The notes: a model not told the origin generated them from the sequence alone. Shown: positions 14,296 to 22,767, counted from the stretch's first letter. The stretch is 26,324 nucleotides of DNA from Bacillota bacterium (GCA_023431215.1 JAEYXR010000023.1:1-26324), one strand, 5' to 3'. A program made the numbers and translations.

Positions 14296-14338
14296 GTTGC
14301 GGGGCGGCGGCATACGGACGCTGCCCCCAACTGTTTTT
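14296..14338 (+). terminator. Attenuating terminator between receptor and ATPase genes
   Basis: A GC-rich stem, GTTG-(C)-GGGGCGGCG against CGCTGCCCC-CAAC, gives 13 pairs with one bulged C and one G-U, followed by TGTTTTTAC. It lies 31 bases after the receptor stop. The downstream genes have no separate strong promoter in view, so it probably works as a partial terminator. Confidence 0.75.
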
Positions 14339-14393
14339 ACAAAAAGCCGCGGCAACGGCACAGCGTATCATTAGAAAGGAGGACGTGCGGCAG

Positions 14394-15947
14394 ATGTCCG
14401 ATATTTTATTGGAAATGAAGCATATAACAAAGGAGTTTTCCGGTGTTAAGGCCTTGGATGACGTAAATCTGGCGGTTAAGCGGGGAGAAATTCACGCTCT
14501 GTGCGGAGAAAACGGAGCCGGAAAATCTACATTGATGAATGTGCTCTCAGGGGTTTACCCCTATGGCGACTACTCCGGTGACATTGTTTATAACGGCGAG
14601 GTGTGCGCCTTTAAAGATATACGAGACAGCGAAAAAAAGGGTATCGTTATCATTCACCAAGAGCTTGCCCTTAGTCCTTATATGAGCATTGCGGAAAATG
14701 TGTACCTTGGCAATGAAGTAACCGGCGTGCGCGGTGTTATTGACTGGGATCAAACACGGATTAAGGCAATGGAAATTTTAAAAAAGGTTGGCTTGGAAAA
14801 TGAAAATGTCAACACCATTGTCAGTGAGCTAGGTGTAGGCAAGCAGCAGCTGGTAGAGATTGCCAAGGCGCTGGCCAAAAAGGTGGAGCTATTGATTTTG
14901 GATGAGCCAACGGCATCCCTTAATGATGAGGACAGCAAAAAGCTTTTAGAAATTATGCTTACTCTGAAGCAGCAGGGCATTACCTGCATCATGATTTCTC
15001 ATAAACTCAATGAACTTAGCTATGTAGCGGATTCCATCACTGTCATCCGTGACGGACGTGCCATTGAAACACTATCAAAGGGCGTTGACGACTTTCATGA
15101 GGACAGAATCATCAAAGGCATGGTGGGACGTGAACTGACCAACCGATATCCTCCCCGCAACTGCCCCATTGGGGACGTTAAGTTTGAGGTTCGCAACTGG
15201 AACGTTTATCATCCGGATGATGATAAACGCCAAATTCTCAATGACATTAACTTTACCGTTCGTGCTGGCGAAGTGGTGGGCTTTGCAGGTCTTATGGGTG
15301 CCGGACGTACCGAGCTTGCCATGAGCTTGTTTGGTAAGGTATATGGCTCACGCATCAGCGGCGAAATTTATAAGGACGGCAAGCTCCTTCAGCTAAAAAA
15401 TGTCAAGGATGCCATTGATAACGGCATGGCGTATGTATCCGAAGACCGAAAAAACTATGGACTGGTGCTCATTAACGACATCAAATGGAATATGTCTTTG
15501 GCAAGTATGGACCAAAACCGTTTTTCTCAGCGGGGTGTTATTAATTCCAACGAGGAAATTATGGCAGCCGAGGAATATCGGGGACGCATCAACATTAAGT
15601 GCAGCACCATAGAGCAAACCGTGGGGTCGCTGTCCGGCGGCAACCAGCAAAAGGTGGTGCTTTCTAAATGGATGCTTTCAGAACCGGATATTTTGATTTT
15701 GGATGAGCCCACCCGTGGCATCGACGTAGGCGCTAAATACGAAATTTATGGTGTTATCAATGGGCTGGCGGAAGCAGGAAAAGCTGTGGTGGTAATTTCG
15801 TCAGAAATGCCTGAACTTTTGGGCACCTGTGACAGGGTGTATGCTCTCAATGAAGGCGAAATTTGCGGCGAGCTAAAGAAACAGGAGCTATCACAGGAAA
15901 ACATCATGAAGAAAATCATGGAACATATCGGGAGGGATAAGCAATGA
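14394..15947 (+). CDS. gguA: Sugar ABC transporter ATPase, GguA-type (two nucleotide-binding domains)
   Basis: A 517-residue tandem ATPase that powers the sugar importer. The first domain has Walker A GENGAGKST, signature region LGVGKQQLVEIAKAL and Walker B LLILDEPTASL. The second has a degenerate Walker A (GLMGAGRTEL), signature LSGGNQQKVVLSKWM and Walker B ILILDEPTRGIDVGAKYEIY. This one-working, one-degenerate layout is normal for the MglA/XylG/GguA class. I start at the ATG at 14394 because AGGAGG (14377-14382) is 11 bases upstream; the GTG at 14385 is too close to it. The stop overlaps the permease start. Confidence 0.9.
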   Translation: MSDILLEMKHITKEFSGVKALDDVNLAVKRGEIHALCGENGAGKSTLMNVLSGVYPYGDYSGDIVYNGEVCAFKDIRDSEKKGIVIIHQELALSPYMSIAENVYLGNEVTGVRGVIDWDQTRIKAMEILKKVGLENENVNTIVSELGVGKQQLVEIAKALAKKVELLILDEPTASLNDEDSKKLLEIMLTLKQQGITCIMISHKLNELSYVADSITVIRDGRAIETLSKGVDDFHEDRIIKGMVGRELTNRYPPRNCPIGDVKFEVRNWNVYHPDDDKRQILNDINFTVRAGEVVGFAGLMGAGRTELAMSLFGKVYGSRISGEIYKDGKLLQLKNVKDAIDNGMAYVSEDRKNYGLVLINDIKWNMSLASMDQNRFSQRGVINSNEEIMAAEEYRGRINIKCSTIEQTVGSLSGGNQQKVVLSKWMLSEPDILILDEPTRGIDVGAKYEIYGVINGLAEAGKAVVVISSEMPELLGTCDRVYALNEGEICGELKKQELSQENIMKKIMEHIGRDKQ

Positions 15948-17143
15948 TGGCCACCAAAACCTTACTTAAAAAACCGGAAGTGGGCAGCAAAATCAACCTG
16001 AAGCAATATGGCATGATGATTGCGCTGGTTGTAATTTTTATGTTTTTCTCGGTATTGTCCAGCGGTAAGAATGCCTCCCCCATGAACATCAACAACCTGA
16101 TTATGCAGAACAGCTACGTTGTTATTTTGGCAATTGGTATGCTGCTCTGTATTATTACCGGCAACGTAGACTTGTCTGTAGGCTCGGTAGTTGCTTTTAC
16201 AGGCGCCAGCTGTGCCATTATGGTGCTGGATATGGGTCTGCCCATTCCTGTGGCTTTTGGCATTGTATTGGTAATGGGTCTGCTCATTGGTATGTGGTCC
16301 GGCTTTTTCATTGCCTTTTTACACGTTCCTCCCTTTATTGTAACACTGGCCAACATGCTTATTTTCAGGGGCCTTACCATGGTGGTGCTGAAAGGTCAGA
16401 CAAAGGGGCCGCTGCCGGTGGCATACACCCAGGTGGGTGCTGGTTATCTGCCAACATTTTATCTGTATTTTGGAGCCGGCGGTGTAAAGGTGGACATGGT
16501 TTCGGTGTTGACGGGCATTATTGCAACCCTGTTGATCATCTTCTTTGAGCTGCGTGGCATTCAAACCAAAAAAAGCTACGGCTTTAAGGCTGCCCCCATG
16601 TGGCAGACCGTTGTCAAGCTTGCCATTATTGCAGGAATCCTAAACTACTTTACCGTTCAGCTGGCTTTTTATAACGGCTTGCCGGTTGTTTTGGCAATCA
16701 TGCTGTTCCTCATTCTTGCTTATTCCTTTGTTACCAGCAAGATGGTGATGGGCCGCCAAATTTATGCCGTAGGCGGCAATGCCAAGGCTGCCAAGCTGTC
16801 AGGCATTAAAACAGACAAGGTAATGTTTTGGGTTTATGCAAATATGGGCCTTTTGTGCGCACTTGCGGGAATTGTACTTTCTGCACGCAACGCTTCTGCC
16901 ACACCAAAAGCAGGCGACGGTTTTGAGCTGGATGCCATTGCAAGCTGCTATATCGGCGGAGCTTCCGCTTACGGTGGTACCGGCAGTATCATTGGAGCAG
17001 TTGTTGGTGCTCTTATTATGGGTGTTCTGAATAACGGCATGTCTCTCATCGGTTGGACCGTAGATATCCAGAGGGTTGTCAAGGGTTTGGTTTTGCTGGG
17101 TGCGGTTACCATTGACCTTATCAACAAACGCAAAAAGAGCTGA
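15944..17143 (+). CDS. gguB: Sugar ABC transporter permease, GguB-type
   Basis: A 399-residue membrane protein of the BPD_transp_2/XylH family. IAIGMLL-like and TGNVDLSVGSVVAFTGA segments mark the conserved N-terminal half. VGGNAKAAKLSGIKTDKVMFWVYANMGLLCALAGIVLSARNASATPKAG is the coupling region that meets the ATPase. I expect about ten membrane spans. The start ATG at 15944 overlaps the ATPase stop (ATGA), so translation is coupled; a second ATG at 15947 is also possible. The length matches GguB (about 400). It ends the transport part of the arabinose block, and araR follows after 91 bases. Confidence 0.9.
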   Translation: MMATKTLLKKPEVGSKINLKQYGMMIALVVIFMFFSVLSSGKNASPMNINNLIMQNSYVVILAIGMLLCIITGNVDLSVGSVVAFTGASCAIMVLDMGLPIPVAFGIVLVMGLLIGMWSGFFIAFLHVPPFIVTLANMLIFRGLTMVVLKGQTKGPLPVAYTQVGAGYLPTFYLYFGAGGVKVDMVSVLTGIIATLLIIFFELRGIQTKKSYGFKAAPMWQTVVKLAIIAGILNYFTVQLAFYNGLPVVLAIMLFLILAYSFVTSKMVMGRQIYAVGGNAKAAKLSGIKTDKVMFWVYANMGLLCALAGIVLSARNASATPKAGDGFELDAIASCYIGGASAYGGTGSIIGAVVGALIMGVLNNGMSLIGWTVDIQRVVKGLVLLGAVTIDLINKRKKS

Positions 17144-17165
17144 CCCCCCCTGAGAATTACGGGAA

Positions 17166-17207
17166 TCTGACTATACAACTTTCGACAAAAGCATTATAAT
17201 AGTCAGA
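17166..17207 (+). promoter_or_regulatory. araR promoter flanked by a 9-bp inverted repeat
   Basis: TATACA (17172-17177), a 17-base spacer and TATAAT (17195-17200). The promoter is framed by a perfect inverted repeat, TCTGACTAT (17166-17174) and ATAGTCAGA (17199-17207), 24 bases apart. The part ATTATAATAGTCA also occurs at the sugar-binding protein promoter. No AraR-type GTAC core is present, so this may be a separate control element. Confidence 0.6.
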
Positions 17208-17234
17208 GAATAAGTAAGAGCGAGGTGTCCAAAA

Positions 17235-18311
17235 GTGGAAAGAGAACTGCCGAAATATTTAGAACTGGTGAACTGGATTAAACAGCAGGTCATTGAAGGA
17301 GGATTGAGCTACGGCGATAAATTTTACTCCGAAAACGAGCTGGCTTCCATGTTCTCCCTAAGCCGTCAGACGGTGCGACAGGCCGTTGGCATCCTTGAAA
17401 AAGAGCGGATTGTCGAGCGTCGCCGCGGCAGCGGAACCTACGTGATATACGGCGGTTTTCCCAATCGTGACCGCACCATGAATATCGGTGTTATTTCCAC
17501 TTATCTGGACGACTATATTTTCACAAGCATTATCAAGGGCATAGAGACTGTGCTGACAGACAACGGTTACTCCATGCAGCTTGCTTTTACACACAACAGA
17601 ATTGAAAATGAGACCCGGGCACTGCGTGTGATGCTGGAAAAAAGTGTTGACGGTATTATTGTTGAGCCAACCAAAAGCGGCTTGCCCAACCCTAATCTGG
17701 ATATTTACCAGCAGATTATCAGCAGCGGAATCCCTCTCATCTTTTTTAATGCCTATTACCCGGCACTGCCGCTGCCCCATGTTTCTCTGGATGACCGAAA
17801 AGCGGGACGTATTGCTACCCAGTGTTTGCTGGATGCAGGCCACCGGAGCATAGCCGGAATTTTTCAGGCAGACGACCTTCAGGGACATCTGCGTTATGCC
17901 GGTTATGTGGATGCGTTAAGAGAGGCGGGGGTGGATGTTCACTCTCAGAACATTTTGTGGTATACAACCGAAGATATCAAATACATCCCCGAGGATTTTT
18001 ACCGCATCAACCGTATTCTTAAGGACTGCACCGGTCTGGTTTGCTACAACGACCAAATAGCTTTTCAGGTATGCCGTGAATTGCGCAAGCAAAATATTGA
18101 GATTCCTCAGCAGCTTTCTGTGGTAAGCATCGATAACTCTGACCTGGCTGCCCTTTGTGAGGTACCTCTGACCTCGGTGGCACACCCCATGAAAAAGCTG
18201 GGAAAAACAGTGGCAAACAACCTGCTCAAGCTCATTGAGGACAAAAGCTTTAAGGCAACGGTAGATTTTGAACCCAAGCTGGTTACACGCCAATCTGTGC
18301 GCAGCTTATAA
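17235..18311 (+). CDS. araR: Arabinose-responsive repressor AraR (GntR-LacI hybrid)
   Basis: A 358-residue repressor with an N-terminal GntR winged helix (about 5-75: YGDKFYSENELASMFSLSRQTVRQAVGILEKERIVERRRGSGTYV) joined to a LacI/periplasmic-binding-type effector domain (about 80-355: NIGVISTYLDDYIFTSIIKGIE, DGIIVEPTKS, SVVSIDNSDLA). This fusion is the hallmark of AraR, which leaves DNA on binding L-arabinose. It starts at GTG 17235 after an AGGTG ribosome site, giving the usual short lead before the helix-turn-helix. It lies between the transport genes and araB, and a perfect AraR-like operator (18343-18360) is in the next gap. The paralog question (other sugar repressors of this build) is settled by context. 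Confidence 0.92.
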   Translation: MERELPKYLELVNWIKQQVIEGGLSYGDKFYSENELASMFSLSRQTVRQAVGILEKERIVERRRGSGTYVIYGGFPNRDRTMNIGVISTYLDDYIFTSIIKGIETVLTDNGYSMQLAFTHNRIENETRALRVMLEKSVDGIIVEPTKSGLPNPNLDIYQQIISSGIPLIFFNAYYPALPLPHVSLDDRKAGRIATQCLLDAGHRSIAGIFQADDLQGHLRYAGYVDALREAGVDVHSQNILWYTTEDIKYIPEDFYRINRILKDCTGLVCYNDQIAFQVCRELRKQNIEIPQQLSVVSIDNSDLAALCEVPLTSVAHPMKKLGKTVANNLLKLIEDKSFKATVDFEPKLVTRQSVRSL

Positions 18312-18342
18312 TAGCTGATGAGCAATGGCGTAATTATATCCA

Positions 18343-18360
18343 AAGATGTACGTACATCTT
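18343..18360. promoter_or_regulatory. AraR operator before araB
   Basis: AAGATGTACGTACATCTT is a perfect 18-bp palindrome. Its centre TGTACGTACA equals the core of the AraR operator known from Bacillus subtilis (ATTTGTACGTACAAAT, as I recall). It lies 40 bases before the araB GTG, so repressor here would block entry into araB-araA-araD. I could not pick out a clear -35/-10 pair in the 89-base gap. Confidence 0.85.
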
Positions 18361-18400
18361 ATGGCAAAATATACAAAATTGTAAAGGCAAGTGATTAAAT

Positions 18401-20014
18401 GTGAAGAACAATATGGCCAGACAGGCTATTCTTGATGGCAAAACGTCATTGGGTATTGAGTTTGGTTCCACCCGCATCAAGGCTGTACTTATCGGCATAG
18501 ATCACAAGCCAATTGCCAGCGGTGCCCATGATTGGGAGAACCGCTACCAAAACGGAGTTTGGACATATCCCTTGGAAGCTGTATGGGCAGGTGTGCAGGA
18601 TTGTTATACAAAGCTTGCTGCCGAAGTACAGGAAAAATACGGCGTACCCATTACCAAAGTGGGCAGCCTTGGCATTTCGGCAATGATGCACGGCTACCTG
18701 GCCTTTGACAAGGAGGGCAGGCAGCTGGCGGAGTTTCGCACCTGGCGCAACACCACAACAGATCAGGCGGCACAGCAGCTTACAGGTCTTCTTCACTTCA
18801 ACATTCCCCAGCGGTGGAGCATTGCTCACCTGTGGCAGGCAGTGCTGAATGGGGAAGAACAGGTAAAGCGTGTGGATTACCTTACCACTTTGGCAGGCTA
18901 TGTTCACTGGAAGCTTACCGGTGAAAGGGTGTTGGGCGTTGGCGATGCATCGGGAATGTTCCCCATTGACGCAGCACAGTTGGACTACCATGCTGCCATG
19001 ATGGAAGAGCTGAATGCACAGCTTGCTCAAAAAGGCATTGCATATCAGCTTAGGGATATTCTGCCCAAGGTATTAAAGGCGGGAGACAATGCCGGGATAC
19101 TCACCCGACAGGGTGCGCTGCTCCTTGACCCAAAAGGAAATCTTCAGCCCGGAACCCCCTTGTGCCCCCCGGAGGGAGACGCAGGGACCGGTATGGTTGC
19201 TACCAACAGCATTGCTCCCCGCACCGGCAATGTTTCTGCAGGAACATCAATTTTTGCCATGCTGGTGCTGGAAAAAGAGCTTTCTCAGGTTTATACCGAA
19301 ATTGATATGGTGGCTACACCGGCAGGTTCGCCTGTGGCCATGGTACACTGCAACACCTGCACCAGTGATTTGGATGCGTGGGTACGTCTTTTTATTCAGC
19401 TGCAGACTGCCTTGGGGCATCCGGTGGATAAGGCGGCAATGTACGATTTGCTTTATAAACAGGCACTGCTGGGAGATGCTGACGGCGGCGGTTTGCTTGC
19501 CTACAATTATTACTCTGGCGAACCCATCACCAACACAGATGCCGGACGTCCCCTGTTTGTGCGGATGCCTGACAGCAGCTTTACCCTTGCAAATTTTATG
19601 CGGGTACAGCTTTATTCCACCATGGCAACTCTAAAGCTTGGCATGGATATTCTCTTTGAAAAAGAACAGGTAAAGCTTGACTGCCTGCTGGGCCACGGCG
19701 GCTTGTTTAAAACCCCGGTGGTAGGGCAGCAGCTGATGGCTGGTGCATTAGGCGTGCCCGTAGCGGTAATGGAAACCGCCGGAGAAGGCGGCCCGTGGGG
19801 AATGGCTGTTTTGGCAGCCTATAGTAAAAACAAACAGCACGGAGAGTCGTTGGAGCAGTATTTAAAATACAGGGTCTTTGCAGATGCCAAAGGCAGCAGT
19901 ATTGCACCCCGGCAAGAGGACATACAGGGCTTTTCTAAATTTATTGAAACCTACAAAAAAGGCATAGAAATAGAGAAGTCTGCCATACGCAATATGCGGC
20001 AAGAAACAAATTAA
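18401..20014 (+). CDS. araB: Ribulokinase, XylB-like FGGY carbohydrate kinase
   Basis: A 537-residue FGGY-family kinase, by context the enzyme that phosphorylates L-ribulose. The N-terminal domain has SLGIEFGSTRIKAVLIG (phosphate loop) and SAMMHGYLAFD; GVGDASGMFPID and EGDAGTGMV (catalytic Asp region) follow; RTGNVSAGTSIFAML and GHGGLFKTPVVGQQLMAGALGVPV are the C-terminal nucleotide-binding motifs. Its pattern is nearer to xylulokinase (XylB-type) than to the classical AraB group, yet it lies between araR and araA with an AraR operator. Ribulokinase is therefore the best call, with xylulokinase as the alternative. It starts at GTG 18401, 13 bases after AAAGG; the internal ATG at codon 5 has no better ribosome site. 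Confidence 0.82.
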   Translation: MKNNMARQAILDGKTSLGIEFGSTRIKAVLIGIDHKPIASGAHDWENRYQNGVWTYPLEAVWAGVQDCYTKLAAEVQEKYGVPITKVGSLGISAMMHGYLAFDKEGRQLAEFRTWRNTTTDQAAQQLTGLLHFNIPQRWSIAHLWQAVLNGEEQVKRVDYLTTLAGYVHWKLTGERVLGVGDASGMFPIDAAQLDYHAAMMEELNAQLAQKGIAYQLRDILPKVLKAGDNAGILTRQGALLLDPKGNLQPGTPLCPPEGDAGTGMVATNSIAPRTGNVSAGTSIFAMLVLEKELSQVYTEIDMVATPAGSPVAMVHCNTCTSDLDAWVRLFIQLQTALGHPVDKAAMYDLLYKQALLGDADGGGLLAYNYYSGEPITNTDAGRPLFVRMPDSSFTLANFMRVQLYSTMATLKLGMDILFEKEQVKLDCLLGHGGLFKTPVVGQQLMAGALGVPVAVMETAGEGGPWGMAVLAAYSKNKQHGESLEQYLKYRVFADAKGSSIAPRQEDIQGFSKFIETYKKGIEIEKSAIRNMRQETN

Positions 20015-20044
20015 CAGGTGCAATACAAAAAGGAGATAATTGTT

Positions 20045-21514
20045 ATGAAACAATATACATTTTGGTTTGTTGTAGGGTCACAGCATCTGTATGGGCCAAA
20101 GGTGCTGAAAACGGTAGAAAAACGTGGCAGAGAAATGGCTGAAAAAATCAATGCCAATCAAAACATTCCCTGTACTTTTGTTTATAAAGATACCGTAAAA
20201 ACGCCCGACGAAATAACAAAGCTTGTAAAAGAAGCCAATTATGATGACAGCTGCTGCGGTATTGTTACCTGGTGCCACACCTTCAGTCCCAGCAAAATGT
20301 GGATTAACGGGCTGGAGCTGCTGCAAAAGCCCTATTGCCACTTTGCCACCCAGTACAACCGTGAAATACCTAACGAAGAAATTGATATGGACTTTATGAA
20401 CCTGAATCAGGCTGCCCATGGTGATAGGGAACACGGCTTTATTGGTGCGCGTATGCGCTTGGCACGCAAGGTGATTATGGGTTACTGGCAGGATGAGCAG
20501 CCCATGCGCGAGCTTGGCAACTGGATGCGCAGTGCTGTAGGCTATGATGAAAGCAAAAAACTGAAGGTAGTGCGCTTTGGAGACAATATGCGCCAGGTGG
20601 CGGTTACCGAGGGCGATAAGGTAGAAGTGCAGATGAAGCTGGGCTGGCAGGTAAACACCCATGCAGTGGGCGACCTTGTGTGTGAAATGAACAAGGTGAC
20701 CGAAGAAGAGATTGATGCGGTGTTTGCCCAGTGCAGGGAAAAATACGACCTTGCCACCGATAATTTGGATGCCGTGCGTTACCAAATTAAAGAAGAAATT
20801 GCCATGGAACGTATTTTTGAGCGGGAAGGTGCCGGTGCCTATACCAACACCTTTGAGGATCTGCACGGAATGGAGCAGCTGCCGGGACTTGCAAGCCAGC
20901 GACTGATGGAAAAGGGCTACGGCTATGGCGGGGAGGGAGACTGGAAGGTTTCGGCCATGACCCGCATTGTCAAAACAATGACACAGGGGCTTTGTGGGGG
21001 AACAGCCTTTATGGAGGATTATACCTATCTTCTTGCCCAGGGCGGCGAGTATAGCCTGGGTGCCCATATGCTGGAGGTTTGCCCCACCATTGCCTCTGCA
21101 AGACCTCGAATTGAGGTACACCCTTTGGGAATTGGCGGCAAGAGCGACCCTGCACGGTTGGTTTTTGAAGGCAAAGAAGGCCCTGCTATTGTAGCATCCC
21201 TTGTTGATATGGGGGGGAGATTAAGGCTGATTGTGCAGGATATTGAGTGTGTAAAACCTATTATGGAAATGCCAAATCTGCCTGTGGCGCGGGTAATGTG
21301 GAGAGCAATGCCCGACCTTTGCACAGGAGCAAAGCTGTGGATTATGGCAGGTGGCGCACACCATACGGTTCTGTCTTACGATGCTACAGCCGAGATGCTG
21401 GAGGATTGGGCAGAAATGATGGAGATTGAGTTTGTACATATCAATAAGAACAGCACACCGGCAGCGCTGAAGCAGCAGTTGTTCCTCAGTGACCTTGCCT
21501 GGAAGCTGCGCTGA
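20045..21514 (+). CDS. araA: L-arabinose isomerase
   Basis: A 489-residue enzyme that turns L-arabinose into L-ribulose, in the cytoplasm with Mn. The start FWFVVGSQHLYGP is diagnostic of AraA. GIVTWCHTFSPSKMWI, GLASQRLMEKGYGYGGEGDWK (region of the first catalytic Glu), GTAFMEDYTYLL and LGAHMLEVCPTI complete the conserved core, with the second metal histidine near the C terminus (GGAHHTVLSYDA). The family length is about 490-500. The ATG at 20045 follows AAGGAG by 9 bases; an upstream in-frame GTG at 20018 lies ahead of the ribosome site and is rejected. It starts 30 bases after araB and is 10 bases from araD. Confidence 0.97.
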   Translation: MKQYTFWFVVGSQHLYGPKVLKTVEKRGREMAEKINANQNIPCTFVYKDTVKTPDEITKLVKEANYDDSCCGIVTWCHTFSPSKMWINGLELLQKPYCHFATQYNREIPNEEIDMDFMNLNQAAHGDREHGFIGARMRLARKVIMGYWQDEQPMRELGNWMRSAVGYDESKKLKVVRFGDNMRQVAVTEGDKVEVQMKLGWQVNTHAVGDLVCEMNKVTEEEIDAVFAQCREKYDLATDNLDAVRYQIKEEIAMERIFEREGAGAYTNTFEDLHGMEQLPGLASQRLMEKGYGYGGEGDWKVSAMTRIVKTMTQGLCGGTAFMEDYTYLLAQGGEYSLGAHMLEVCPTIASARPRIEVHPLGIGGKSDPARLVFEGKEGPAIVASLVDMGGRLRLIVQDIECVKPIMEMPNLPVARVMWRAMPDLCTGAKLWIMAGGAHHTVLSYDATAEMLEDWAEMMEIEFVHINKNSTPAALKQQLFLSDLAWKLR

Positions 21515-21524
21515 GGGAACGGCC

Positions 21525-22217
21525 ATGCTAAAGGAACTGAAGCAAGAGGTTTTTGAGGCCAACATGCTGCTGCCAAAGTACGGTCTGGTTACCTTTACCT
21601 GGGGCAATGTTTCGGGAATAGACAGGCAGCAGGGGTTGATGGTCATCAAGCCCTCTGGGGTAGAATATAGCCAGATGACCGCTGAAGACATGGTAGTTGT
21701 GGACCTTGAGTCCGGCAAAAGGGTGGAGGGCAGCTATAAGCCCTCCTCCGATACAGCAACACACCTGGAGCTGTATCGGTCTTTTACTGACATTGGCGGC
21801 GTGGTACATACCCACAGCCGGTGGGCAACGGTCTTTGCTCAGGCAGGCAAAGGCATTCCTGCCCTTGGTACAACCCAGGGGGACTATTTTTACGGTGAGA
21901 TTCCCTGCACCCGCAAGATGACGGAGAAAGAAATTGCAGGTGAATATGAAAAGGAAACAGGCTCAGTAATTGTGGAGAGCTTTTACAAAATGCACGCGGC
22001 AGACATTCCTGCAGTGCTGGTACATAGCCATGGCCCGTTTGCCTGGGGCGCTGACCCTACTAACGCGGTGCACAACGCCGTTGTATTGGAAGAGGTGGCG
22101 TTTATGGCCTATCATGCCATGATGCTGACGCCGGGGCTTGAGCCTATGCAGCAGCAGCTTTTGGATAAGCACTATCTTCGCAAACACGGTAAGGATGCAT
22201 ATTACGGACAAAACTAA
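21525..22217 (+). CDS. araD: L-ribulose-5-phosphate 4-epimerase
   Basis: A 230-residue class II aldolase-type enzyme (E. coli AraD has 231) that makes D-xylulose 5-phosphate and ends the arabinose pathway. LVTFTWGNVSGIDR and KPSGVEY bind the phosphate; VHTHSRWATVFAQ (two zinc histidines) and LVHSHGPFAWG (third histidine) hold the metal. The start is at ATG 21525 after GAGGG, which overlaps the araA stop; the frame extends upstream to a GTG inside araA that has no support. Sequence alone cannot exclude the close relatives UlaF or SgbE, but araA and araB next door settle it. Confidence 0.94.
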   Translation: MLKELKQEVFEANMLLPKYGLVTFTWGNVSGIDRQQGLMVIKPSGVEYSQMTAEDMVVVDLESGKRVEGSYKPSSDTATHLELYRSFTDIGGVVHTHSRWATVFAQAGKGIPALGTTQGDYFYGEIPCTRKMTEKEIAGEYEKETGSVIVESFYKMHAADIPAVLVHSHGPFAWGADPTNAVHNAVVLEEVAFMAYHAMMLTPGLEPMQQQLLDKHYLRKHGKDAYYGQN

Positions 22218-22223
22218 ACAACA

Positions 22224-22251
22224 AAGGGGTTTGAGCATGCTCAAACCCCTT
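22224..22251 (+). terminator. Perfect palindrome ending the arabinose operon
   Basis: AAGGGGTTTGAGCA and its exact complement TGCTCAAACCCCTT form a 14-bp stem with no separate loop, 6 bases after the araD stop. The following bases are TAAAATAATG without a T-run, so it is not a standard Rho-independent terminator; a 3'-end stabiliser is possible. Confidence 0.55.
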
Positions 22252-22573
22252 AAAATAATGTATATTGACTGTATTTGTCTATAAGCAAAGATATTTAGCC
22301 AAGAAGAGAAAAAAGAATAGGTAAATTATGAGGAAGTAAGTATAAATTCGTTCTTACTTGTGGAACTAAATGGATGATAAGTGTGGAAACTAATGCTGAG
22401 CCCGGGGTTGCAGCGCGAATATAATTTACAAAGCAAATTTATTTCTAAATTACTTTGTAATGCTAGAAGTCCTTTGGAGCAAACTGACGGCTGCTATCCT
22501 GTACTGTTACGCTATCCCCGTTTGGGTCAAACTTGGGTCAAGGCAAGCACCTGTACTGATGTATAAACATAAT
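22252..22573. other. Gene-free stretch between araD and tRNA-Pro
   Basis: AT-rich to about 22460, then a mixed-composition part. Open frames of about 60-80 codons on the plus strand have no ribosome site and no recognisable content. TTGGGTCAA is repeated directly at about 22524 and 22535, which is the only structure I see besides the flanking hairpins. Confidence 0.5.
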
Positions 22574-22608
22574 AAAACCCGCCTGAACGTACTGTTCAGG
22601 CGGGTTTT
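22574..22608. terminator. Terminator of tRNA-Pro
   Basis: AAAACCCGCCTGAAC (22574-22588) and GTTCAGGCGGGTTTT (22594-22608) form a perfect 15-bp stem with a 5-base loop. On the minus strand it begins a few bases after the tRNA CCA end, and the stem's own TTTT plus following TTATG give the T-run. The symmetry allows action in both directions. Confidence 0.9.
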
Positions 22609-22611
22609 ATG

Positions 22612-22687
22612 TGGTCGGAGTGAGGTGACTCGAACACCCGGCATCTTGCTCCCAAAGCAAGCGCGCTACCAACTGCGCTACACCCCG
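22612..22687 (-). tRNA. tRNA-Pro (anticodon TGG)
   Basis: A 76-base cloverleaf with an encoded CCA tail. The acceptor stem is CGGGGTG/CACTCCG (one G-U), the D arm is GCGC..GCGC around AGTTGGTA, the anticodon stem is CTTGC/GCAAG with loop TTTGGGA (anticodon TGG), and the T loop is TTCGAGT. It has its own promoter upstream and terminator downstream. Confidence 0.97.
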
Positions 22688-22767
22688 ATAAAGTATTCCT
22701 ATTAGGCAACGCCCATTTGTATGCCACAAACGCACACTATAAAGGTTATACGTTCATGCAAGTAAAT

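Noticed and set aside
20078..21121. 347-codon minus-strand open frame opposite araA
   Set aside because: araA is unmistakable; the antisense frame is low in recognisable protein features.
22381..22705. Short plus-strand open frames between araD and the tRNA
   Set aside because: They run through a terminator and the tRNA gene and have no ribosome site.
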